Assembly (NCBI GenBank): GCA_001632425.1
Contig: KV425566.1
Coordinates: forward strand, 434,001 to 498,000
DNA from: Neolentinus lepideus HHB14362 ss-1
Lineage: Eukaryota > Basidiomycota > Agaricomycetes > Gloeophyllales > Gloeophyllaceae
Length of the DNA stretch: 64,000 nucleotides
Reading direction: 5' to 3'
The position numbers and the translations under genes were made by a program. Positions 11,022 to 22,329 of the stretch are shown piece by piece (position 1 is the first letter of the stretch; the number at the start of each line of letters is the position of its first letter). The notes below the pieces were generated by a model, which was not told the DNA's origin, did no database searches, and saw nothing but the letters and a program-made list of their open reading frames with translations.

Positions 11022-12891
11022 ATGGCTGTTACAGACGGAAATCTTGCCAGTATGTGTTTTCATCACGAAGGAATTGATTGTATGCTAAGCGCACCATTAT
11101 AGCGACCTACACACTCATCTATTCTTTCCTGACCAGACGGTCCCACCAAAAAGCTGCAGACGCAGTCAAGAAAGCAGCCAAGGATGTTGTCCTCGAAGAT
11201 GACGCCCCGACGAACGGACCTACCCTAGAGGAGATAGTCAGGCAATGGAAGCTTATGGGTGGCGCGAAGTCCTTGAAGGCACCAAAGGCAGAGACGAAGG
11301 CATCGTGAGTCCGTGTTTCTGGATTTGTTACGCTATTACACCGTGCGCCGTTTCGCTATACGCTGCATTCGCAGGAGTGATGACGGAAGCTCAGATCCTT
11401 CGTCGGACTCAGACTCGGATCCTGAAAGTTCAAGCTCAAATGCGAACAAGAAGTCTGCTGACAAGGCATCATCCTCGCCGTCATCCTCTGACGCCTCGGA
11501 CTCCCGCTCTGACTCGGGTGAGGATACGTGTTCGATAGAGGAAGACCATCTGCTAATACCTCTCGCTATATCCCTGCAGATTCTAGTGCTTCTACCTCTA
11601 CGAAGCAAAAGCCATCGCCGAAGGCCAAACCAAAGCCTTCCTCCTCCCTCAAACTTAAAACCTTTAAGTCTCCCTCCCCGTCGTCTAGCAAAACCCTCTC
11701 GGCGGGCGAGAAGGACAATAGCTCTAGTTCGGACAAGAGCTCTGACTCCTCCGGTGAAGACGACGACAAGAACAAGGAGGAGAGCTCGTCTTCTGAATCT
11801 AGTAGCAGCGAGAACGAGAGCGACAATGAGAAACCGAAGAAAACCGAAGTATTGAAGAAGACGGAGAACAGCTCCAGCTCCAGTTCCAGTTCTAGCTCCA
11901 GTGAGAGCGACGGCGAAGAGGTAAAGAAGGCTAAAACGGTCAAGAGGGCAGTGAATAAGGCGGGGGGCAATTCTGATTCCAGCTCCAGTGAGAGCGAGGA
12001 TGAGAAGCCACCTGCCAAGAAGAAGAAGAAGGCTAAAACGGTCAAGAGGGCAGTGGAGAAGGCGGCGGGCAGTTCCAATTCCAGCTCCAGTGAGAGCGAG
12101 GATGAGAAGCCATCTGCTACGAAGAAGAAGCCTTCAAAGGCCAAGTCGTCCTCTTCATCTTCGTCTTCCTCAGACTCCAGCGACAGCGAGAGTGAAGGCG
12201 AGAAGTCGGTGGCGAAGAAGACAAAGGCCAACGCGACATCGTCCTCTTCCTCTTCGAGCTCTGACTCTGACTCTACTTCCTCTTCCCCCTCGTCCCCCAC
12301 CCCCTCCAAAACAAAACCAAAATCCGTCTCCCCTCCTCAAAAGTCCTCCACCTCTCCCCTTACTTCAGAGGATGAACAAACTACCGTCACTAAGAAACGC
12401 CGCACGAACGAGAGCGGCGCGGCCGTGGCCACCGCCGTATCGTCCAACGATCGGTCTGCATCTAGTACCCCCGCCACTAACGAGAACGGGAAGAACAACA
12501 AAGAATCAAAGAAATCCAACGTTCCTTTCTCCCGGATCAAGGCCGACCAAGTCAAATTCGCCGATGACCGGTTGAGGGATAACACTTATCATGGGAAGGT
12601 GCGCCCCCCCTCCCACCTACTTTTCTAATCATGTTCATAATTGTATGCGTTTGCGCATACTGTGTTTGTGTCTGCAGGGGGGCACGCAGAACGACTACGG
12701 CGAACGGGCGAACAGGGACCTGATCGTCACGCGCGGGGCGGGTTTCAGGAAGGAAAAGAATAAGAAGAAGAGGGGAAGTTATCGGGGTGGTGAGATCACG
12801 GTACGTGATTTTCTAATTTGATATTAGGGTGCTATAGGACTAATTGGTGTCCATGTAGATGGAGAGTCATAGTATCAAGTTTACCGATTGA
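11022..12891 (+). CDS. SRP40: SRP40/Nopp140-like nucleolar protein with LisH motif
   Basis: Related to yeast Srp40 and animal Nopp140, nucleolar chaperones of snoRNPs and pre-ribosomes. After a first exon (MAVTDGNLA) the protein has a LisH dimerisation helix ([20 protein letters not shown]). A very long middle of alternating Ser/Asp/Glu-rich acidic blocks and Lys-rich basic blocks follows. The conserved C-terminal SRP40 domain reads [20 protein letters not shown], then [37 protein letters not shown] and a last short exon ending in SIKFTD. That C-terminus is the diagnostic part. Five introns are read. The acidic blocks are full of likely CK2 sites. The long antisense open frame here is a by-product of Ser/Glu codon composition. 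The stop is TGA at 12889-12891. Confidence 0.9.
11929..12125 (+). repeat. two 102-nt (34-residue) internal repeats in the SRP40-like gene
   Basis: Two adjacent copies begin with GGCTAAAACGG, at 11929 and 12031. Each encodes a basic KTVKRAV block, then a Ser run, then SESEDEKP. Nucleotide identity is high, so the duplication looks recent. Nopp140-type proteins are built from such alternating units. Confidence 0.8.
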
Positions 12892-13204
12892 GAGGGTGTT
12901 TGGTTCGGTCTGGTGTCTTGAGCTGGTGTTTATTGCTTATTGGTGGTAGAAGTTTTGAGGTGGTTTTTCGCTTTGATCTATCGTTTCGTCGCATCGCTAG
13001 ACTGGTCTAGACATGTCACTTTGCATGCACTGTGTTCATGTACTAAGACCAATGCCCCGGTGCGACGATCGCGACACACATTTACGTCAGGAAGTATTTC
13101 CATTGAGTGATGACAAATACTGTGGGTATCACAACAAGAGACATTTACATTTTGGTATCGTGAGGTTTCGGAGAACATGAAATAAAATGTTATACAAGTC
13201 GACT
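12892..13204. other. convergent intergenic region
   Basis: Shared 3' flank of the SRP40-like gene and the Gfd2/QIP-like gene. No coding signal is seen. Confidence 0.6.
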
Positions 13205-15045
13205 TCATTCTTCATCGTAATCTTCTCCGTCAAGCAGTTCGTCATAAGCATCAATGCCATAGCCACCGCCCGAGGTCGAAGGTCCCTGCGTAATATCGCT
13301 GGGATCGATGTCGTTGGGGTCGATGTCGTTGGGGTCGATGTCGTTGGGGTCGATGTCTTCGTCGACTGGCCCTCGTGCGGGACTACTGCTCCTCGTTTCG
13401 TTGGTAGGCTGCTGCAGATTCTGCAAATTCTGTCGGCGTCGAAGCTCAGTCTGCTCATCGATGGCCGGGCCTTTCGCCATGGACATCCACATGTGTACCA
13501 ATAATCTAGAGAAGAGTTTCTCATCAGTCATTCCTAACATGATAAGGAATAAATGGGGAAAGGCGTACTCCGCTTCCTCTGCAGCACACATCTCTTTGAG
13601 GTTAACTTCTACCCCGAGATGTTGTGCGTCCTCCCTTATGGAGAATCCCGTGATGCTTAGGAGCATGCATAGGGCCTTGACATCGATGACGTAGACAGAA
13701 GATTGGCTAGGAGTGGGTGGTGGTGAGCGAGGGCGACTGTGAGAGTGGGAGTGGGATGAACTCCGGGATGTTCCAGGAGAGAAGGAACGTTGACGGGAGC
13801 GCCGGTCGCGAGGGTTCTGCAACAGTTGTGAAGTTGGAAGTTGATATTTAGTACACGGAGGGCTGAGGATGACTTACGAATTGTTTAGGTGGTGGTCGAG
13901 GTTGAGAAGTGTCTTGGTAGGATGGCCATAATAGGGAACGGAGACCGTCCTCCTGCCACTGACTACAGTCAATGCCGAGGTATTGCAGAACATTGAATGT
14001 CTCTCGACGGTCATAAATAAGCAAAACAGTGTTCTCGAGAGTCTGAATCAACTCTTTGCTTCGAGACTTGAGCTCTCCTAGCGTCAGGGTTTCGCTGCCC
14101 GCTACTCTCTTGGATGAAGTGAGTATGGCACCGGCCGTTTATGCTCACCAATGGTCCACCGACCTTGCGCCTGATGTTCTTGCCATTGCGCAACTTTTCT
14201 TGAAACTCAAAATGGCGAACGTCCCTTGGCGCGGTCGGTGAGAACAATTCTGTCTCATACCAACCTAAATCCAGGATACGAGGATCGCGATCGCGTTGCT
14301 CTCTCGAGCGTTTGTCTAGGTTCCACGTATTTGCGAACAAAGACACCATCTTAAAGTTTTCCATCCATGACGGATTGTTGAGGGAGAATTTAGCCAAGTC
14401 CGCTGAGTCGATGTCCCCTCTAATCAAACGGTAGACTACTCTGTACTCGGCATTAGCTCATGCTTAAGTCGTCATGTTTGCGTGTCACCTCTGTTGCTCG
14501 AATATACCTCGCGAAATCCCTACCTCAGGGCGTGCAGTCGAGTAGTAATTGTTGGCCTGGCTATTGTCGTAGTCACCCCACCCACCCCTTTTCGGCCCGT
14601 ACCTGTCCAGCTTTTTCTTAAGCTCCTCTTCATCCCGGAAATGTATTGGGCTGAGTGAGATGAATTCTGAAGGGGTCGCTAGTGGATATTGGGGTCTGTG
14701 AATGGACCGGTCATGGTGTGAAGGCCGAAAGGCAAGGGCGCGCGCTTGATCAGCGGTCAGATGCAAGTAAGATGCTCCATTCGGGCGTATGCCTACGAGC
14801 ACATTAGTGGGTGACGAATCATCAGAAAGAAATTCTGCTGACCGAGGACAAGTTCGACTTCGCCAGTTACTTGGGACCGGAGAACAGACCTTGGTCCTGC
14901 GATATCGGCAAAAAGTGGATCATTAGTCTGCCAGCTAGGCCTGTAGAGCTGTGATGTGTCTGGCCATTCACAGAGACACTGATGTACTGTACCTGGGCAC
15001 GATATGCCCTCTAAATCCCGCGAGTTGATAGTAAACGGGTCCCAT
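13205..15045 (-). CDS. Gfd2/QIP-like RNase H-fold protein, probably catalytically dead
   Basis: The start is MGPVYYQLAGFRGHIVP at 15045. After an N-terminal region the sequence follows the layout of Gfd2/YDR514C-like and QIP-like DEDDh exonuclease domains common in basidiomycetes. The parallels are RILDLGWYE (family TEFGWS), HFEFQEKLRNG (HFIVKE), LIYDRRETFNVLQYLG (LVFHD..DIKYL..LG), VYVIDVKAL (YVVDTADLF) and CAAEEAEYAFPHL (NAGNDAHYTLLAL). Family assignment rests on this pattern, not on a search. Several catalytic positions look replaced: the DxE site reads FANTW, the last His/Asp motif reads AEEAE, and only the Asp of the middle HD seems kept. The C-terminus carries a DPNDI repeat and an acidic tail. 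Five or so introns are used. An RS-like segment lies between two domain halves (about 13730-13830). Function unknown. Confidence 0.6.
13305..13357 (-). repeat. 15-nt tandem repeat coding for DPNDI units
   Basis: Three perfect copies of a 15-nt unit (tcgatgtcgttgggg on the plus strand) and a partial fourth lie at 13305-13357. On the minus strand they encode in-frame DPNDI repeats in the acidic tail of the Gfd2/QIP-like protein. Copy number is probably variable between strains. Confidence 0.85.
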
Positions 15046-15520
15046 ATCGAGAGGCTCTTCTGAGTGAATTATGCGATCTAAAGTTGTGCCATAAGATGGG
15101 AGGATGAACGAGAATCTTACAAATGCCAAACTGCTCAATTCAGCGAGTCGGCGCCAGCGTAAGGGTCGACATTCCTATTTTTGATGTGAACTGGGATGGG
15201 TACTGGCGATTCCAAAACTCGCAGACAGCTCTATTGACGGTTAACCTAGTCACGACGCATAATGCAGTGATCTGCGGCAGCAATCGTTTGTAGTCAAATC
15301 TCCGAGCTCGAGACCGGAGGGTGAGAGCGTGTGTGCAAGGCAACACGGCCACGACCGTTTATCCGCGACTTTCCTATCGCTGTCCTCTGTACCATCTTTG
15401 TTCTCCCCTCTTCTCTCGTTTCTCCCATCCCTATTCCTTCATAATTGACGCTTTCTGGCGTCGTCGGTATTGCCCTATCGGCGGTTGGAACATAGCAAGG
15501 TTATCATCGTCACGATTGAA
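15046..15520. promoter_or_regulatory. divergent promoter region, Gfd2-like gene / YTH gene
   Basis: A 475-nt region between two divergent starts. It includes a pyrimidine-rich tract around 15385-15440, common just upstream of starts in fungi. No extra coding exon could be connected convincingly. Confidence 0.5.
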
Positions 15521-18213
15521 ATGTCTCATCCAATTTCTCCCCCTCCGGTACCATCCTCCCAGTCTTCCACGGGCGTCCGACGGCACCATACAATCGGTGC
15601 AGGATCCTCTCGGCCTGCGAGACCAAGTGGCCGTGTCCCAATCTCAGAGGAGGAGCAGGAACCCCCGCTTGGTGACGAAGATGAGTTCGTAGATCATGAC
15701 TGGATCGGCGGACTAGGCGCAGTGGGAGAAAAGAGCAATCTGCATAGGCAGGCTTCATTGCCCACCCGTTACAACAACAGAGGTAAGTTTCATGTTGCTC
15801 TTCCATTCCTTGGTCGACATGTTAGTCCCCATTCTTATTAATTCATTATAGCTATGAGACAGCCTGGCAGTCTCACCCCAAGAGGCATTAACAGCCTTAC
15901 TGCCATCGCTGGTCACGACGGCGATGAGGAAGACTGGGAACGCGACATGAGTCGCTTGAGAAACGAGGACGAGGTAAGTTTGTTACCCATCCGCTGAATT
16001 CCTCGCATGTTCCACATCTATTTCACCTTCACAGTTATCTTCCAACGCTGAACACGGTCACCAGCAACTGATGGAAAGCTCCAGTTCGCCCCTTTCTCCT
16101 CATTTTGGTCCCCAACAAATCCCTTCGCCCCCTCCTGCAGGTACTGCAGGCGTCCGAAGGCATCAGAGTCTCACGCTCGGTGCTGCCTCTGCCGGTGTCA
16201 GGCACATGTCCTCTGGCCTCAGAAGGGCGGGTACTCTCCACGCCGGTACTCAATTGAAGAACCATCATGGTTCCAGCTACCCCCAAAGCCCAAGCCCCAC
16301 CAATGCCGATGAAGGATACGACGACGACCAGCAACACCAACAGGCTTACGAAGATGATTCGTATTTTCCTCGTCAGCCTCAAGCTCAGCAGGGTTCCGGT
16401 CAGTATCCGACGAGTCCTTTGGGCACTCGCTCACCCTGGAGTACCCCAGGCACTGAATGGCGCGCGTCTGGAGGGAACGGCGCAAACGCCTCCATCGATG
16501 ATGTGTCACGCGCGCTCTCGAACCTAGAAATTACTAGCAATGTTAATCAAGCCTACCCTACCGGCTACCCCGCTGGACAATCTGCTCATCCTCCTCGGTT
16601 CAACCCGGCTCATCCGCCTCCTGCCCAGGCACCTGGATCCATGCGTGGCAATAACCTAAGGAATGATAGCAGTGGACGTGGAATGAAATTGAACCTCGTC
16701 ACAGATCTCGATGGGCGCAAGACTCCCTCGCAGGGTCCTGTCAGCGCATCCGCGTACGTGCCTCCTGTCGGACAACAGATCGGACAGCAGCAACGCGTCG
16801 TCAGCGATAGGAGTGACCGCGACCAGAGCCAGCGTGATCAAGTGCCCATCACCGCTACGGGTACGACTACTTGGGACCAGAAGGAGCGCTTGCTTGGTGG
16901 CCGCGTATCGAACCCCAATCTGCATCAGATCTATAATGCGCAAGGCGGCAAGGACATGCCCGCCGTTCCACCCATTCCGACCCAATACCTTCAAAATCAG
17001 AACACCGGAAATAATGGACAGGCGCCGAGACTGGGTGTTAATACTAACTTCGGCGGATACAACCCCCTTGTGCAACCTGGAATGCAAGGCCAAATGAATA
17101 TGAACAATGGAGCGGTACCTGGGTTTATTACTTCACCGATTGACGTCCCTACTCTGATCGCTACCAAGGGCTATAATCCAGTGGACTTTGATACTAAGCC
17201 TGCTTTCGTTAGTTCTCTCCTTCCCGATGTAGCTTGTCTCGTCCCACTCACAACCTGTCCTTAGGCTCGATTCTTCGTTATCAAGTCGTACACGGAAGAT
17301 GACGTCCATAAGTCTCTGAAGTACGAGATCTGGAGCTCCACTGATCCTGGCAACAAGAGGCTAGACAAAGCTTTCAAGGAAACTGCGGGCAGGGGTCCGA
17401 TCTACCTGTTCTTCAGTGTCAACGCTAGGTGAGACGGTCCTCATGTTCAATGGCAACCATAGAGTCTGACTACCATTTATCACAGTGGACACTTCTGCGG
17501 CATGGCTGAGATGTTAACACCCGTTGATTACACGCGAAGCAGCACTGTCTGGGCCTCGGACAAATGGAAGGGAGTATTTAAAGTTAGGTGGATCTTCGTG
17601 CGCGACATTCCAAATGCCAATCTGCGACACATCCGGCTAAGGTAAATATCACATTCTATTTTCTGGTTGACGTCGAGCTGACGGTCCGTGTAGCAATACC
17701 CAAGAGAGGAAGCCGGTAACTAATTCTAGGGATACCCAAGAACTCCCTCCCGAAGCTGGCATTGAAATGCTGAAGATATTCCACACTCATCCCGCTAGGA
17801 CTTCCTTACTCCAGGACTTCGCCTTCTACGAGGTTCGCCCCTTGCAATGATGTGATCGACCTGTACTGACAGTTGGACAGCTGCAAGCTATGCAGAAATT
17901 GCAAGCGCATATGCAGCAGGCGCCGTCACCTAGCCAGCAGCCAATGTCATTGCAGGCATCAAACCAGGTATCCCCCACCAGCCCTCAGCAACATCCGTTT
18001 GCCATGTCCAATCCCAATGCGCTGGCATATGCTACGCATTCCCTCCAGATGCCTGGAATGAACATGAACCCGTTGCTGCAAATGCAGATGAACCCCCAGT
18101 TTACCAATCCCGCTGCGATGCAAAGTGTCATGCGTCACCCGAGCCCAGTACCGATGAATGCGCAACAATTCATGAACATGCCGAACATGGGCAGTATGGC
18201 TGGATTCCAGTAA
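15521..18213 (+). CDS. YTH-domain RNA-binding protein (m6A reader family)
   Basis: YTH proteins bind N6-methyladenosine in RNA and affect mRNA fate. The product starts [14 protein letters not shown] and has a long low-complexity N-terminal half rich in Ser, Pro, Gln and Gly (about 500 residues). The YTH domain follows: [76 protein letters not shown] and [13 protein letters not shown]. The tryptophans of the aromatic cage (IWSST and SDKW regions) are present, so m6A binding is expected. The C-terminal tail is rich in Gln, Met and Pro. The layout (disordered arms plus one YTH) is that of the YTHDF class rather than YTHDC1. At least six introns are needed. The stop is TAA at 18211-18213. The neighbour to the left is transcribed divergently. 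Confidence 0.9.
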
Positions 18214-18670
18214 GAACGTCAAGATAAGATTCAATGAAAATAAGAATGGTACGACTACTACTGAACGTGTGCCCCGGTTTATAGATCCTCTTTTCTTCGC
18301 TCAGCTTGATCTATATAGTACAACATTTAACTTTATGCAAACCTTTCGCTGTCCCCCTACTCTCGGATAACTGTACAATTCGCCTGACTTTCGTTGGCTC
18401 TATACTCCCGTTTCGTTATCTTGAATATCCCTTCGCCACTAATCATGGACACGGGACAGTGGACGGACGTGGACTATCGCTTTCGTTCGCTATCTTGTAT
18501 AGTTGCTCTGCTGCTGTTGTATGCACGTCCACAATCATCATTTATTTATCTACGGAGGTTATTTCATGATGGTGTGAGTAAGCCGAGGATCTGAACTGCG
18601 AATTCGTATTACGGGCCCGGCCCGGGGCCGCTCATCTCCTCAGTGACCGTCTGAACGCAATGGTGCATCC
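18214..18670. other. intergenic region between YTH gene and TilS-like gene
   Basis: Contains the YTH 3' UTR and the promoter of the next gene. Short open frames at 18306-18594 show no conserved motif. A GC-only stretch (gcccggcccggggccgc) lies at 18616-18632. Confidence 0.5.
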
Positions 18671-20562
18671 ATGTTCAGAGCCATATGTAACCGTGAATTT
18701 CGGGAGCTTTTTGAGCGTTGTACTCCTCCACAGGGCTGGCCCCAGAAGCTCGGTATTATGCTTATCAATTCATTTATGCTATAGTACTGACCGGTGCATC
18801 TACAGCTATTGCTAACTCGGGCGGCCCTGACTCAACATGCTTACTCTTCCTTCTAAGACGATTTCTACAGGAGAGTGAAGGGATCGCATTTCCGAAGTCC
18901 CTCGTATCACTAACAGTTGATCATTGTTTGCAAGAAGCGTCTTCAGCCATGGCAGACCATTGCAGCAGAACGTCTACATCCTTGGGCATTGAACATGTAA
19001 CAGCAGCAATTCCGTGGTCGCATCCTCCATTTCCGCACAAACCAAGTCGGTCTTTTGAGAAGATAGCTCGCACCGCACGTTACCATCTTCTGTTCAATGC
19101 TATGAGTGAGGTCGGTTCCACAGCAATCGCTTTCGGGCATCATGCCGATGACCAAATTGAAACGGCACTGCTACGTTCAGCCAAAGGCAGTACAGAGTTT
19201 GGCGCTGCTGGTATGAGACCTTGTCGCCGTTGGGGTATGGGTTTTGGTAACGGAGAGGGCTCTTTGGGTTGGGCCGGCATTGAAGGAATGCGCAGATGGA
19301 TCGTACGACCTCTACTGACTGTTCCGAAGGCAAGGGATTGTACTCTCCCCACTTCCACAGAGCTCTAATAGCGTATGTATGCAGAGCCGAATTCTCGCAA
19401 CCTGCGAAGAAAATGGTCTGGAGTATGTCATGGACCCAACCAATTTTCAACCCGAAATTACTGTTCGGAACACAATCCGTCATATACTGTCCCGAAATCC
19501 AGAGTATGACGATAATCCAGGACCTCTCAAAGAAGCGGAGCTGGCAACTAATGCAATATCACCGGGCGAATGCTCCACCAATGGAAACTCTGTGACGTCC
19601 AATGCCTTGCAGCTGCCGGCGCGTTTCTCGCTTGACATATCGTTGGGAAGGGCACATTTACACACAGTGGTAAAGACACTTTCAGAGCGAAGGCAGCAGG
19701 TGGATGATGTTGGTAAGCGTTGTATTTTGACGTTTTCGCATCAGGCATCCTGATTTCATCGTCAATAGCAACCCAAAATATTGGGGAGTGTAGACGGGTA
19801 TCTCCGCCATCAACAGTTCTTCTCGTACCCTATTTACTACGGCCAACCGCGGACGCGGTGATCCAGCGAGCCATGATACTCCGCATCATGCGCTACGTTT
19901 CCTTCTATCCATGGGGATCTCTCCAAGCCGAAGCTCACAGACGTACTGAAAGTCTCAATCAGATCATAGGCAAGGTGTTGTGTTCTGCGCCCGAAACATT
20001 CCCCAAACCGTTCGTTGCGGGAGGTGGAGTACTCTGGACTCCGGTGTTTTTGATGGAGAACGGTCAGTTCAAGATTTCAAAATCTGAAGACAAACATATC
20101 GGGTCTACTTCCTGTAGTTCTCTTCCTGCGGCTTGGATTGCGTCTCGGCAACCTCCTTTCGCTAAGTCCTTATCTGATACCCGCACTTCCACTAGGAAGG
20201 ACGCGCTACACTTGAATATAACACACTTGATCGGCGAAAAGGTCGATGGGGTCAATCCACAAGAAGAGCAAGAACTTCTTTGGGACTGTCGCTTCCTGTT
20301 ACGAATCAACGGCAGAAGACTCAAAACCACTGTAGATCGGGCACGATCTATCACAGGTTCTGAAGATGGGGAGCTTCTCCTGGAACCGGAGACGCGCTGG
20401 TATCTACCTAGAATCGTCTGGCGATGGACAGGCGGATCAATTGTGCTAGCCAGAATGATGTGGTCGAGGTCGTCACGCACCACAAAGAAACCACTCGTGC
20501 ACATATTTGATCAAGATGATTTCGTTTCGATCCAGGATGCTCGTGTGCTGGACACACTATGA
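18671..20562 (+). CDS. TilS-like tRNA(Ile)-lysidine synthetase (PP-loop ATPase)
   Basis: PP-loop enzyme family that adenylates C34 of tRNA(Ile) CAU and attaches lysine. The first exon, MFRAICNREFRELFERC through PQKL, splices to AIANSGGPDSTCLLFLL, which holds the SGGxDS pyrophosphate-binding loop. SLTVDHCLQ, IAFGHHADDQIETALLR and DPTNFQPEITVRNTIRHIL match further TilS motifs. The product is about 580 residues, longer than most bacterial TilS. Introns follow KL, VPK and DDV. The second (19330-19384) uses a GC donor (AAG/gcaagg), since no GT donor keeps the frame. Nuclear TilS homologues in fungi may act on mitochondrial or other tRNAs; the compartment is not evident, though the N-terminus has several Arg residues. 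The stop is TGA at 20560-20562. Confidence 0.85.
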
Positions 20563-21099
20563 TCATCAGCGTTGCACCATTTCGCTGTAGTCCGCCTGGG
20601 CTCCTTTTCACTCGACATGTCTGTGCAGAGGAGTGCTGGTGCTTCTCAACCTCTGAGTTCCCACTAAGAAGTTCTCCTACCGGTGCTCGCTGTAGGAGGG
20701 GTCAAGTTTGGAGGTCCTGCGGCGAATGAATGACGCTACGGTATCTCCAAGAACCAAGTGAAATACTTACCGAGGCTTGCCAATCTAGCTGGTCGTCGCA
20801 GGTTCTGGGCATTGTCGTTTTGGACCATGCCATCGACTCAAAAAGCGGCAAGATACGCAATCTACCGAGCCTCGCCAGGTAGCTACTGGTAGCTGACAGC
20901 TACTAGCTGTTGCGGAGTTGGGCTTGTAACGAACAATAGAATCTGAGAGTGCATATCCGATCTGGCATTGTGACCTTGCAATGTACTAGGCTAACTGGCG
21001 ACGGAATAAACACCGGGCGCTAGGTCCGGAGTGGCGTCGACTTGAATCCAAATATCGCTATGGCCAGCAGAGCCTTAGTCTAACACTTTAGCACAGGAT
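20563..21099. other. gene-poor intergenic region
   Basis: No coding signal is seen. Around 20880-20912 there is a small cluster of repeated agctac/gtagct words that could form a hairpin; I attach no function to it. Confidence 0.5.
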
Positions 21100-21439
21100 A
21101 TGGCTACGCCCGTAGTCGTCGGCGTTGAAGCCATCGCCACTGTTCTTCTGGCCCGGCAGTTCATGAGACGCGCTAGGTGGGGCGGTGCAATGAGTGAAGA
21201 TCGATTTCAAGGCGGAGACAGATCGCAGAGAAGCTTTGCGATCCTCGACTTGAAGTGAGTATTATGAAACATTAGTACTAGTCCTTGGCGAACCTACGTG
21301 ATTCTATTGTCCCACTCACAGAGACGGTTCGAGTTGCGTACTCAGCTGAAAGACGCACATCGCCATTTATCGCTTGACAATGGGGCTTGACATGCTTAGC
21401 AGAAACGAAGCGAATGGTCTCTTGCAAAAAGACGTCTAG
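21100..21439 (+). pseudogene. decayed Pam18/Tim14 J-protein copy
   Basis: Pam18/Tim14 is the membrane J-protein that stimulates mtHsp70 in the TIM23 import motor. The first exon reads MATPVVVGVEAIATVLLARQ and later QRSFAILDLK, resembling the family's MATPxxVG membrane start and EAIxILGLK. After a plausible intron (donor gtgagt near 21255, acceptor cag at 21319-21321) the J-domain helix QLKDAHRHLSL is clear. The following NHPD is missing: the text goes straight to DNGA, then in-frame stops TGA and TAG appear. A shifted frame recovers MLSRNEANGLLQK (family LASKINEAKDLLxK) before a TAG at 21437-21439. Loss of the HPD motif, two frameshifts and stops mean it cannot encode a working J-protein. An intact paralogue is expected elsewhere. 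Confidence 0.7.
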
Positions 21440-22329
21440 GACCGATCGCGGCGATAGCGCAATGGGTATCCTATGGATGCTCCGTGTGCTTCGTGTGTAT
21501 GCTGAGGCCTAATGTACAGGGTAGGCATGTCATGATCAGTCTGTAGAACATGACTCATCCATTCGAGAATATGCAAACCGTGCATCAGAATTGTCATGGA
21601 CTCGTCATGTTTACGTCGTCGGTGTCTGACCACAAGATGGCTGGCATGAAATTCACCTCATGGTCTCCGGCTTTCAGTAGATGTTCCAAGGCCCATCGTC
21701 CCACCCGACTCGGCCTTTGCAGTTCCAGCGATGTTCAACAGAGTAAGCATGATCACGTGGGCCTGGTCTACCTGATCAAGTCAGGAAACCTGGGTCGGAT
21801 GTATTGCATCTCATATGGATGTGTCGTCCGAGGCATACGTTCCCAACGTTCGGAGGCACACAATCAATACGCTCTTCCTTCTCAAGTTGTAGGGTGACCA
21901 CAAAGCGACAATTGGAGACAGAATTCATTAACATAATATAGTTGTTTGAGGTTGACTGCAGACTACATTCGATACTTGAGCTACAGATCCGTTGGGCAAA
22001 TACAGAGTAATGGAAACCAAACGTAGTTGGAAAAGATCATGAATCTGAATCTACATCGTAGAAGGAACGTCTGAGTGTTCATAAATTGATCCCGTGACAA
22101 AACGGAGGAGCAGAGGAAGTATGCACATACACGAGCCAAATACACGTACATGACTTCTGTGATAACCGTAGCAGACACGGTAAGGCCGAAGATGATAATA
22201 AGGATTATCAATAAGTTACTAAGAAACGTTCACGAGAAGCCCGGATCTCGAACGTCCCGTAATAAGGATACAGCTGGATTGATCCATTATACATGGCATC
22301 GTAAGAGTGGTGTGTCGCGAGAGCCCAGC
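21440..22329. other. gene-poor region right of the Pam18 relic
   Basis: Only short, motif-free frames are visible on both strands (for example 21550-21897). The stretch 21900-22300 is AT-rich and probably includes the 3' flank of the minus-strand BTB-like gene. No RNA gene is recognised. Confidence 0.5.

Noticed and set aside
11566..12309. 247-codon minus-strand open frame, Glu/Ser/Leu-rich
   Set aside because: It is the exact antisense of the Ser/Glu codon runs of the SRP40-like gene; no motif and no splice partners.
13305..13357. CRISPR-like array
   Set aside because: The 15-nt units are directly adjacent without spacers and are coding repeats in a eukaryotic gene.
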